Source: Nitrospiraceae bacterium (GTDB taxonomy: Bacteria; Nitrospirota; Thermodesulfovibrionia; UBA6902). From it: 64,000 nt of DNA. Every line of letters begins with the position of its first letter. Position 1 is the stretch's first letter. The position numbers and the translations under genes are program-made. Below are positions 56,785 through 64,000 of this stretch, piece by piece. The stretch is from positions 620,490 through 684,489 of the forward strand of contig CP070632.1 in the NCBI GenBank assembly GCA_020356065.1. Reading direction: 5' to 3'. The notes under the pieces were generated by a model that saw only the letters and a list, made by a program, of their open reading frames with translations, ran no database searches and was not told the origin of the DNA.

Positions 56785-58685
56785 CACACGCCTGCGTTCT
56801 CTTTTCTGAATGAACGTTCCGCAGCATTTTGCAGAGGTTCAATTATCTGAAAAGTTTCTTTCAATGTTCTTTTTTCCAGCAATGAAAGTTTTTCCGGCTC
56901 GATACAATTGTCTATTTTCTGGTGCAGTTCTTTTTTCTTGAGCTGGGACTGCATAAGAATATGGAGCAGGAATTCAAGGGCTGCGACAGAATTGTTCATA
57001 AGCTCTTGGTTTATAAACTCTCTTTTTGCAAGTATGCCCAGTCTCTCGATCGTGGAAGTCTCCTTGATGTTATGGGCAATGGCCATCGCACGAACCGATG
57101 CAACGATATGAGATGATCCCTTTTCCTTTGCATCGAGTTTTTCCATTTTTTCACCCTGATTATCAACAACAAATTTTTTAAAGAAGCCGACAGGAGATTT
57201 CTGTTTTGCTTTTTGACCCATGAGATGAGCCCGGTATTTTTCATTTTCTCGTATCTGTTTGTATACCCGGTCCTTCAGTGATTCTACAATGGATGAATCC
57301 CCGTATATTGTTCTGGCATCCAGCATCTTTATTACTGTATCGATGTGGGCACTGTTTTCAGAGCGGAATGCCTTGATAATCTTTGATTCCCACTCCGAAA
57401 TATCACCGTAGATGGGAACTACGCTGCCGAGAGGTTCCGTGTCAAACTCGGGAAGACCGCATTTCCTGATCATCTCCTGAAGATTGTCTGTCAACTGCCG
57501 GCAGAACTCCTCGATATCCCTTTTATTACAGAATGTCTTTTCATCATCATAAGCAAAGGCACAATGCAGGACAGTCTTGAACGTTTCTTCCCTTCTCCCT
57601 TCACTGCCGTAAACAAAGAACGCAAAGGGGCAGTGGGGACTTCCCATTTTGCCGATGCACAGTTCGATTATCTTGATAATGAGCCTGTCATGAAGCTCGG
57701 TTATTATTCGCAGAATGTAACTTGCCCTCACTCCTTCCTGCAGAAGGATAGATATGGTCTGGTCGATCCTGTCACGGATAGGCGCAAGGTCTTCAGCACT
57801 GTTCTGCCGGTCAATATTTTTTAAAATAGAGAGCGGGGAAATACCCTGAAGGAGCATGAAGTCGTGGTTTGTAACTACTCCTGTGATATTTTGACCATCA
57901 GTAACAAGCAGGTGGTGTATATTGAGCCTGATCATGGTTGAAAGTGCGTCAAAACAGGTACTTCCAGAGTCAATGGTTACCAGTTTGGAACTCATTATCT
58001 CTCTGGCGGGAGCTGATGCGTCAATGCCTGATGCAACCACCCTGTCCCTGAGGTCTGTATCCGTGATAATTCCCGCCGGAAGTTCCTGTTCTCCAGTAAG
58101 AACGAGAGAGCTGATCTTGTTCTGTGACATGATTGCTGCCGCATCTTTTATGGATGTTGTCTGCGGGGCTTTTATGACATCACACGAGGCGATGTTCATC
58201 ACAGGGGTGGTATAAAGAAGTTTTTCTCCCTCTTTAAACAGGAGATTCTTATTGCGCATTTCCCGGTACGTCTTGTCCATGTAATTTCTGAAAAAGGATT
58301 TCATGAAATATTCACCAAACAGGGGCTCTTTTTTTACGATGTTCAAAACGGTTTCCCGGGGGATCTGGTAGCAGAGCGTGTCTTCAATCGCCTGAATGTT
58401 TGTCCTGGTTTTGTCTCCACTTATGAGTGAAAGGTAGCCGAATGAGTCACCTTCACTTTTGTAATCCAGCACAATATCATCATCATTGGAAAGATATACT
58501 TTTACGCCGCCTTTTTTGATGACCCTGAGGCAATCGCTTGCCGGGCCGTCCTGGGTAAGAATAAGCGAGTTCTTTGGTGAAAACTCAAGTGACAGGTTTT
58601 CCACAATATCCCTGAGGGTTGATTCGTCCAGAAACTGGAACGGCGGTATATCTCTGAAAAAATTTATACTGTCTTCAGTGATCAT
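56784..58685 (-). CDS. cNMP-binding, CBS and DUF294 protein with altered nucleotidyltransferase site
   Basis: 633 residues. Order: cyclic-nucleotide-binding-like domain (~8-125), CBS pair (~165-285, with SKLVTIDSGSTCFDALSTMI), DUF294 nucleotidyltransferase-like domain (~300-430) and the DUF294 C-terminal domain. At the expected catalytic segment the sequence is GSEGRREETFKTVLHCAFAY: the GS and E are kept but the D-Q-D is V-L-H. It is therefore probably catalytically dead, unlike the 50613 paralogue. First gene of a coupled DUF294-exonuclease-symporter operon, with a consensus sigma-54 promoter 37 bp upstream. Confidence 0.87.
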   Translation of the reverse strand: MITEDSINFFRDIPPFQFLDESTLRDIVENLSLEFSPKNSLILTQDGPASDCLRVIKKGGVKVYLSNDDDIVLDYKSEGDSFGYLSLISGDKTRTNIQAIEDTLCYQIPRETVLNIVKKEPLFGEYFMKSFFRNYMDKTYREMRNKNLLFKEGEKLLYTTPVMNIASCDVIKAPQTTSIKDAAAIMSQNKISSLVLTGEQELPAGIITDTDLRDRVVASGIDASAPAREIMSSKLVTIDSGSTCFDALSTMIRLNIHHLLVTDGQNITGVVTNHDFMLLQGISPLSILKNIDRQNSAEDLAPIRDRIDQTISILLQEGVRASYILRIITELHDRLIIKIIELCIGKMGSPHCPFAFFVYGSEGRREETFKTVLHCAFAYDDEKTFCNKRDIEEFCRQLTDNLQEMIRKCGLPEFDTEPLGSVVPIYGDISEWESKIIKAFRSENSAHIDTVIKMLDARTIYGDSSIVESLKDRVYKQIRENEKYRAHLMGQKAKQKSPVGFFKKFVVDNQGEKMEKLDAKEKGSSHIVASVRAMAIAHNIKETSTIERLGILAKREFINQELMNNSVAALEFLLHILMQSQLKKKELHQKIDNCIEPEKLSLLEKRTLKETFQIIEPLQNAAERSFRKENAGV

Positions 58686-58721
58686 ATTTTAGGATATAAG
58701 AATAATAACTAATCATTTGAA

Positions 58722-58737
58722 AGCAAATAAAGTGCCA
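58722..58737 (-). promoter_or_regulatory. Consensus sigma-54 promoter of the DUF294-exonuclease-symporter operon
   Basis: On the minus strand TGGCAC-N5-TTGCT matches the sigma-54 -24/-12 consensus at all 11 positions, with GG-N10-GC spacing. The predicted start is near 58711, 26 nt before the ATG at 58685. Confidence 0.82.
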
Positions 58738-58807
58738 CTGTATATGTGATATTAACTTAATAAAATCAGAGGGTTATATACAAAAAAAAAGGCCGGAAAT
58801 GAGACAT

Positions 58808-58853
58808 GTTACGAAAAGTAACTCAGTATTTATTTCAGGTTACTATAAGTAAT
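58808..58853. promoter_or_regulatory. Paired enhancer-like boxes (GTTAC-N5-GTAAY)
   Basis: GTTAC-GAAAA-GTAAC (58808-58822) and GTTAC-TATAA-GTAAT (58839-58853), 31 bp apart, centred about 104 and 135 bp upstream of the sigma-54 transcription start. They lie between the regulator gene (ends 58882) and the promoter. Similar boxes with 30-bp spacing stand upstream of acs. Confidence 0.7.
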
Positions 58854-58881
58854 ATAGGGAGTGGCAAACGGGGGAATCAGA

Positions 58882-60228
58882 TCAGGGCTTTTCAACGCCC
58901 CATTTCTTTCTTTTTTCCCACAATGATTTTCTCGTAATTCCAAGCATGGTGGCGAGCTGCTGCTCATTATACGCTGTCTGATATTCCATGATAAAGGCCT
59001 TTGTGTAATCTTCAATGGAAAGATGAGCATCAAGAGAATTTTTTACAAACGAATCACCGGTTTTCATTGACAGCGGGAGATGGTCAGGTTTTATCGTGTC
59101 TGTATCAGCAATGAGAATGGCCCTTTCAATGACATTCTGCAGCTCTCTTACATTACCCGGCCATCTGCTTTTTGTCATCATTGCCATTGCTTGATCAGAC
59201 ATATCAGTCACTTTTTTCTGAAATTCGACAGCATACAGTTTAAGAAAGTGTCTGGCCAGGATGGCTATATCAGTTTTTCTTTCCCTCAAAGAAGGGAGTG
59301 TGAGAGATATCGTATTGACCCGGTAGTAAAGGTCTTCACGGAAGGTGTTGTTTCTGACCGCTGACTCCAGGTCCTTGTTGGTAGCAACAATGAGGCGCAC
59401 GTCTATCTTCAGGGCCTTATTGCTGCCGACCGGTCTGATCATCTGGTCTTCAAGGACCCGCAGCAGTTTGATCTGAAAGTAGGGTGTTATGTCACCGATT
59501 TCATCAAGAAAAATCGTACCTCCGTCCGCCTCCTCAAACAGTCCTTTCTTGAATGCTATCGCCCCGGTAAAGGCCCCCTTTACATGACCGAAGAGCTCAC
59601 TTTCGAGGAGGTTTTCCGGAATGACAGAACAGTTGATCGGTATGAACGGCATGTCTTTTCGTGCACTGTTATTGTGGATGACCCGTGCAAACAGTTCCTT
59701 GCCGGTACCTGTTTCTCCAATAAGCAGTACATTGCTTTTAGTATCAGCAATTTTTTTGGCTTCATCTATGATTGACAGCAGCAGGGGACTTTCACCAATG
59801 ATACTGCTGAAGTCGTATGTCTTTCCGATTTCCCGTTTGAGGAGAATATTTTCAATTTTAAGCCGCTTCTGCGTCAGCGCATTTTTTACGACCTGCTTTA
59901 TCTCTTCATGCATTATGGGCTTCATTATATAATCATATGCACCTGCCCTGAGTGCCTTTACTGCTGTTTCAAGAGAGGCATAAGCGGTCATGACAATAAA
60001 TATCTGGTCAGGAAGCTCTTCCTTGACTTCAGTCAGCATCTCTATGCCGTCTTTTCCGGGAAGAATAATGTCTGATATGATCACATCGTAGATATACTTG
60101 TCCATGAGTTGAAGTCCATTTTCAACAGAATCAGCTGTGCTGACATTGTATCCCTCACGGGTAAACATCCGCTTCAGTGAATCACGCAGTGTCTCTTCAT
60201 CTTCAACTATTAATAATTTTGTCGCCAT
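58882..60228 (-). CDS. NtrC-family sigma-54 response regulator
   Basis: 448 residues. The receiver domain has the acidic pair VEDEE, phospho-Asp in VIISDIILPGKDG (~54) and Lys in IMKPI. The AAA+ domain has Walker A GETGTGKELFARVIH, the sigma-54-contacting GAFTGA loop, Walker B FEEADGGTIFLDE and arginine fingers in REDLYYRVN. The Fis-type helix-turn-helix is at the end (EQQLATMLGITRKSLWEKRK). It follows the SSS-kinase by 113 bp and precedes the GTTAC boxes and the sigma-54 promoter, so it is the likely activator of both promoters. Confidence 0.94.
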   Translation of the reverse strand: MATKLLIVEDEETLRDSLKRMFTREGYNVSTADSVENGLQLMDKYIYDVIISDIILPGKDGIEMLTEVKEELPDQIFIVMTAYASLETAVKALRAGAYDYIMKPIMHEEIKQVVKNALTQKRLKIENILLKREIGKTYDFSSIIGESPLLLSIIDEAKKIADTKSNVLLIGETGTGKELFARVIHNNSARKDMPFIPINCSVIPENLLESELFGHVKGAFTGAIAFKKGLFEEADGGTIFLDEIGDITPYFQIKLLRVLEDQMIRPVGSNKALKIDVRLIVATNKDLESAVRNNTFREDLYYRVNTISLTLPSLRERKTDIAILARHFLKLYAVEFQKKVTDMSDQAMAMMTKSRWPGNVRELQNVIERAILIADTDTIKPDHLPLSMKTGDSFVKNSLDAHLSIEDYTKAFIMEYQTAYNEQQLATMLGITRKSLWEKRKKWGVEKP

Positions 60229-60341
60229 ATGTTACGTGTATTTCCGAAGATGTTAACGATAAACAGCTAATGTGTGTTAATAATAAGAGAGTTTATACTG
60301 AGAATGCAATATGTACGTAATCTTCTGCCCGTTCCGAATGA

Positions 60342-63293
60342 TTACGGCGTAACCGGAATTTTGATAATAAATCTGGTGCCTCCGTTATGAGAGTCATCAA
60401 TTTCAATTGTTCCGCCGTGGTCTTTAATAATGCTGTAGCAGATGCTTAATCCCAGACCTGTGCCCTTGACCGGTCCCTTGGTTGTGAAAAAAGGGTCGAA
60501 TATTTTATCCATGTTTTCATGACCTATACCGGTTCCTGTGTCTGAAAAAACCGTCTCGACGTAACCATTATTCTGCTTGATCGAAATGGAAAGCCGGCCC
60601 CCGTCAGGCATTGCGTCTCTCGAATTAAGCAGAAAGTTAAGAAAGACCTGCTGCATCTGATCAGAGTCTATCTTAAGGTCAGGCGCCTCATTGATGTCCG
60701 TGACGATTTCGATTTTTTTGAAGTTCTTGTCATACTTGACCAGGTTTAGCGTTTTTTCCAGTATGTCCTTAAGGTTGGACCTGATTTTCTGCCGGGGATA
60801 GAGTCTCGCAAAGTCCCCCAGGTTTCTCACAATTCTTGCGATCCGGTCAATATGCGTATTGATCGTGTTCAGAGAGTCTGAAACAAAAGGGGTGAGGTTT
60901 TCCGAGTACAGTTCCTGAACCAGAGATGAAATGGATGCCAGCGGATTTCCTATTTCATGGGAAACCCCTGCAGCCAGCCTCCCGATACCGGCATGCTTGG
61001 TTGTTCTGAAGAGTTCCTCCTCGATTTTTTTGTTTTCAGTAATGTCCTCCATAACAAGGACATATCCTTTCTGCTTTCCGGTGAGTTTGCTCAAATGCAC
61101 TTTTAAAACCATCTGGGGCATATTTTCGAGGTTTCGTCTGCATATGGTTTCCCCTTCCTTTATCAGGGGTTCAAAAAGGTCTGACTCAAAACAGGTAAGC
61201 AGATAGTTTGCCTGAATACTGAGGGCATCATCCTTTCGTATGTCAGTGATTTTTTCCATCGCATGATTCCAGTACCTGACATGTAGTGTTTCATCAAGGG
61301 TAGCGATACCAAGGGGAATACTTTCAATAATGTTCTCACTGAACTCCTTTAACAGCGCGAGCTGCCTGTTTTTGTCAGCGAGTTCCTGTCTTGATAAACG
61401 TAAGCTGCTGGAAATCTTCTGTACTGAATCAGATATCTCAGCCTTTTCTTCTTTAGTCAGAACAGTCCTGTTCTGGAATATAAGGCTGCTGATTGAAGGA
61501 CCCAGCGTGCCTGAGAGCAGAATTTCTGCTTCTCCTCTGAGTTTTTGAAGCCATTCCACAGTCACTGTCCCGGAGGTCAATCCGTTCCTCTTCAGAAACT
61601 CATTAACGTACTGGATGGCCTCGCTCTGGCCGATGTAAGCCGACAGAATTTTCGTAATTTCATCAAGACTCCTGGGCGTGCTCGAAATCCCCAGCTGGAT
61701 CGGCGAATAAGATTCTACAAAGATTATGGTCTGCTTTGTTTCATAATCTGACTGTTTGGTAAAAAGCGACACAGTGATATAGAGAAACAGGTTCAGCAGA
61801 AGCCCCCAGAACAATGAATGACTCCATTTGTCCAGCCCCTTAAGTCCGAAAAGAGCGGTGGGATTGAGAAATGTAGAACTGAATACTGTAGCAAGAATAC
61901 CTTCTCCGGAAATGATGCCTGCCTTTAACAGTGCGGGGATCATCAGCGTATAAGTCCATACCGAAAAACCCGCTATAATGCCGGCAATGGCGCCTTTTTT
62001 GTTCCCTCCTTTCCAGTACATTCCGAGCAGAAAAGCAGGGGCAAAAATGGTAACTGCTTCAAATGATTTCAAACCTATATTGACAAGGCTGTAAAACTCA
62101 CCAATAGAGACGGCAAAAATATAACCAAGAAATACCAGTCCCACGATAACTATTCGTCTCGTGTTAAGAATCATAACGTAAAAACCCTTCATTGCATTAA
62201 GGCCCCATACCGCAGGCATGACAAAACTGTTCATAACCATGGTGCTGAGTGCCAGTGATTCTACGATGATCATTGCGGTTGCTGCTGAGAAGCCCCCGAT
62301 AAAAGCCAGCAAAGCCAACATCGGCGCTCCCTGATTCAACGGGATACTCAGAACAAAATAATCAGCCATTTCTTTTGGCTCCCCAAGGAGAAGACCACCG
62401 TACGCGATGGGAAGAACAAAAATATTGATAAGAATCAGATACAGGGGAAACAGCCACATCGCCTTTTTTATATGGTCATAGGAGGAGTTCTCAACAACAG
62501 AGACCTGGAACTGCCTGGGAAGGAACAGTATGGCCATCATGGACAGGAACGTAAGCGATGTCCATTCCAGAAAACTGACATGCGAATCATTGCCGAGCGT
62601 CATATGAGACGTAAACTGAGAGTTTTTTATCTGATCAAAAATATCCGTGAAACCGTTAAACAGACCATATGTGACACAAATACCTACTGACAGGAAGGCT
62701 ATCAGTTTAATTGCTGATTCAAAGGCTATGGCAAATACCAGACCGCTGTGTCTTTCAGACACATCAGTCTTTCTTGCTCCGAAAAATATTGCGAATACTC
62801 CCAGAATTATTGCAATGACCCACCCCATAAAATGACTGGCTTCAGGTTTCCCGGCCATAATCGAAAAGGTGGTCATGATGGCCTTAAGCTGAAGTCCAAG
62901 ATAAGGGGTGATCCCTACCACAGCAACAAGGGTAACAAGGGCGGAGAGAAACAGGGAATTACCATAACGCAATGCAATAAAATCAGAAATCGTTGTAATT
63001 CTGTTTTCCTTGCAGATATACACTATTTTTCTCAACACGATCCACCAGAGAACAGCCATGAGGGTGGGGCCGATATAAATGGTGAGAAAGCTTAGTCCAG
63101 AGTTTGCTGCTTTTCCCACACTGCCGTAAAAAGTCCATGATGTGCAATACACAGCCAAAGATAAAGAGTATATATATGGATTTGATACGAGTTTACTTCC
63201 TGCACGTTCTTTTTTTTCTGCATAATGAGCAATCAAAAAAAGGATTGCCAGATAGATAAAAATAATTGAGAATAATACTGGCGCAGAAAACAC
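60342..63293 (-). CDS. CrbS-like SSS-domain sensor histidine kinase
   Basis: 983 residues. Residues 1 to ~500 form an SSS-type symporter domain of about 13 helices (NPYIYSLSLAVYCTSWTFYG, QGAPMLALLAFIGGFSAATA). A linker resembling the STAC domain follows (~520-620), then a PAS domain (ESIPLGIATLDETLHVRYWN). HisKA carries the phospho-His in GVSHEIGNPLASISSL, and the HATPase domain has FLLNSRDAMPDGGRL and the G-boxes DTGTGIGHEN and GTGLGLSI. The architecture is that of CrbS/MxtR, which controls acs in Vibrio and Pseudomonas. GTG start immediately after the stop of the small upstream gene. Partner: the downstream NtrC-type regulator rather than a LuxR-type CrbR. Confidence 0.93.
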   Translation of the reverse strand: MFSAPVLFSIIFIYLAILFLIAHYAEKKERAGSKLVSNPYIYSLSLAVYCTSWTFYGSVGKAANSGLSFLTIYIGPTLMAVLWWIVLRKIVYICKENRITTISDFIALRYGNSLFLSALVTLVAVVGITPYLGLQLKAIMTTFSIMAGKPEASHFMGWVIAIILGVFAIFFGARKTDVSERHSGLVFAIAFESAIKLIAFLSVGICVTYGLFNGFTDIFDQIKNSQFTSHMTLGNDSHVSFLEWTSLTFLSMMAILFLPRQFQVSVVENSSYDHIKKAMWLFPLYLILINIFVLPIAYGGLLLGEPKEMADYFVLSIPLNQGAPMLALLAFIGGFSAATAMIIVESLALSTMVMNSFVMPAVWGLNAMKGFYVMILNTRRIVIVGLVFLGYIFAVSIGEFYSLVNIGLKSFEAVTIFAPAFLLGMYWKGGNKKGAIAGIIAGFSVWTYTLMIPALLKAGIISGEGILATVFSSTFLNPTALFGLKGLDKWSHSLFWGLLLNLFLYITVSLFTKQSDYETKQTIIFVESYSPIQLGISSTPRSLDEITKILSAYIGQSEAIQYVNEFLKRNGLTSGTVTVEWLQKLRGEAEILLSGTLGPSISSLIFQNRTVLTKEEKAEISDSVQKISSSLRLSRQELADKNRQLALLKEFSENIIESIPLGIATLDETLHVRYWNHAMEKITDIRKDDALSIQANYLLTCFESDLFEPLIKEGETICRRNLENMPQMVLKVHLSKLTGKQKGYVLVMEDITENKKIEEELFRTTKHAGIGRLAAGVSHEIGNPLASISSLVQELYSENLTPFVSDSLNTINTHIDRIARIVRNLGDFARLYPRQKIRSNLKDILEKTLNLVKYDKNFKKIEIVTDINEAPDLKIDSDQMQQVFLNFLLNSRDAMPDGGRLSISIKQNNGYVETVFSDTGTGIGHENMDKIFDPFFTTKGPVKGTGLGLSICYSIIKDHGGTIEIDDSHNGGTRFIIKIPVTP

Positions 63294-63467
63294 TTATCCC
63301 CCGTTGTCTATTTTTGAGCTATACCGCGTGGCGAGAAATATGAGAATGATAAAAATTGCCCAGGCTATAAAAAGATATATTGAAAGGTTGTATTTGAAGA
63401 TGCTGAGAATGGGCCAGTTAAATATAATGACACCAAGAGCAAATAGAAATATCCATATCTCTCTCAT
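63294..63467 (-). CDS. 57-residue two-helix membrane protein upstream of the CrbS-like kinase
   Basis: A short frame: MREIWIFLFALGVIIFNWPI at the start, a short KYN loop, a second helix (YLFIAWAIFIILIFLA) and the tail TRYSSKIDNGG. Its TAA is followed without a gap by the kinase's GTG, so the two are coupled. A TATAAT on the minus strand (63476-63481) lies ~8 bp upstream, making the transcript almost leaderless. No family is recognised; the position suggests an accessory subunit of the sensor. Coding status rests on hydrophobic pattern and gapless junction. Confidence 0.62.
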   Translation of the reverse strand: MREIWIFLFALGVIIFNWPILSIFKYNLSIYLFIAWAIFIILIFLATRYSSKIDNGG

Positions 63468-63597
63468 AGATGCATATTATAATAAATCAGAGGCAAGATA
63501 TACAGATTTTTTTAAAACAGTGACGGGTGATGGGTAATGATAATATAATACATAGCAGCAACAACCTATGACCAATGACTTATAACCTGTGTTATTC

Positions 63598-63921
63598 ATG
63601 AAAAAAAAGGTTAAAGAGGCGGTTATCCCGAAGGGCAGGGAAGAAACGGTGAGACAGAACATTGTCTCGGTTCTGAGAGGACAAATCCTTTCGGCACGAG
63701 AGATTTCAGGAGAGGTACATGTATCAGAAAAAGAGGTCCTTAATAATCTGTTCTACATCCAGAAAACCCTGGCAAAAAATAAAAATCATCTCATAATCAT
63801 TCCAGCGGAGTGCAGAAAATGCGGTTTTGTCTTTAAGAAACGCGAAAGATTTAACAAGCCCGGGAAATGCCCAGTCTGCAGAAGCGAGATGATTAAGGAA
63901 CCATTCTTCACGATAAAATAG
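63598..63921 (+). CDS. Small HTH / zinc-ribbon regulator-like protein
   Basis: 107 residues. N-terminal helical part (EETVRQNIVSVLRGQILSAR, EISGEVHVSEKEVLNNLFYI) looks like a winged HTH. The C-terminal part is a zinc ribbon with CRKCGFVFKK and CPVCRSEMI. This pairing occurs in predicted archaeal/bacterial regulators of the COG3357 type. ATG 63598 is preferred over GTG 63589; no Shine-Dalgarno is visible. Divergent from the sensor operon; targets unknown. Confidence 0.75.
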   Translation: MKKKVKEAVIPKGREETVRQNIVSVLRGQILSAREISGEVHVSEKEVLNNLFYIQKTLAKNKNHLIIIPAECRKCGFVFKKRERFNKPGKCPVCRSEMIKEPFFTIK

Positions 63922-63980
63922 TGAGAACATTCCTTGATATCCAGGGAGTATTCTGTCATCCTTGCAAATTACCGCTCCCC

Positions 63981-64000
63981 TGGCAGGAGAGGGTTGGGGT
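63981..64000. repeat. Edge of a dispersed GC-rich repeat
   Basis: CTCCCCTGGCAGGAGAGGG near the window end resembles the CTCCCC...GGGGAG palindromic units at 18331-18412 and 34997-35160. It runs out of the window. Confidence 0.35.

Noticed and set aside
63304-63537. 77-codon plus-strand frame upstream of the sensor operon
   Set aside because: The opposite strand of the same DNA holds a more convincing hydrophobic 57-residue gene directly joined to the sensor gene.
1-64000. Search for tRNA, rRNA, CRISPR arrays, integrases, or prophage genes
   Set aside because: Reading all gaps by eye gave no cloverleaf, spacer array or phage gene; a dedicated RNA search was not possible.

Overview
The window is chromosomal DNA of a Gram-negative bacterium: it has a lipoprotein-type TolC, an RND pump, a secretin and type IV pilus machinery. 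Moderate GC content, frequent TTG/GTG starts and the mix of genes (MshE/PilB-like pilus ATPase, SSS symporter-kinase, NtrC-type regulators, small CxxC proteins) would fit Nitrospirota (Thermodesulfovibrionia-like) or a deltaproteobacterial lineage. That placement is inference. No rRNA, tRNA, CRISPR array, prophage or intact IS element was seen.

Layout. 1-9.6 kb: galU-lon (lon cut by the window edge), an OsmC protein, pgpA, thpR, then recA-pilT-recX and a membrane-anchored TPR protein with a 66-residue repeat tail. 9.7-16.2 kb: alaS, a phasin-like coiled coil, a UbiB-family kinase, a degenerate HepT/HEPN-like protein, an FKBP isomerase and a small zinc-ribbon protein. 16.3-23.7 kb: a frameshifted REP-associated transposase with three copies of its palindrome, a TauE-type exporter, a cold-shock gene with a leader terminator, a second small CxxC protein, a DUF4149-like protein, an MFS exporter and a divergent Zn/Mn ABC importer (znuACB).

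23.9-41.2 kb: one long co-directional block. It begins with signalling genes (a GGDEF cyclase, a histidine kinase with a paralogous sensor domain, a single-domain response regulator, an HD-GYP protein, a STAS protein) and continues with a nearly full type IV pilus set: pilB, pilC, a major pilin, four minor pilins (one with calcium-loop repeats, one fused to a DNRLRE-type domain) and pilMNOPQ, whose secretin carries an N-terminal SPOR-like domain. pilT lies apart, beside recA. No prepilin peptidase gene is in the window.

41.2-48.2 kb: a TolC/RND/adaptor efflux operon, a 149-bp MITE-like element and an isochorismatase-family hydrolase. 48.3-63.5 kb: an acetate-utilisation island. It holds acs, two CBS/DUF294 nucleotidyltransferase-like proteins (one with its DxD site lost), a DEDDh exonuclease, an SSS symporter, small membrane, TPR and TerC proteins, a sigma-54 response regulator and a CrbS-like symporter-kinase. 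I find sigma-54 promoters at acs and at the DUF294-exonuclease-symporter operon. Each is preceded, about 100-160 bp upstream, by a pair of GTTAC-N5-GTAAC-like boxes spaced 30-31 bp. The sequence therefore predicts a sigma-54-controlled acetate switch run by the local two-component pair; this is the most interesting part of the window.
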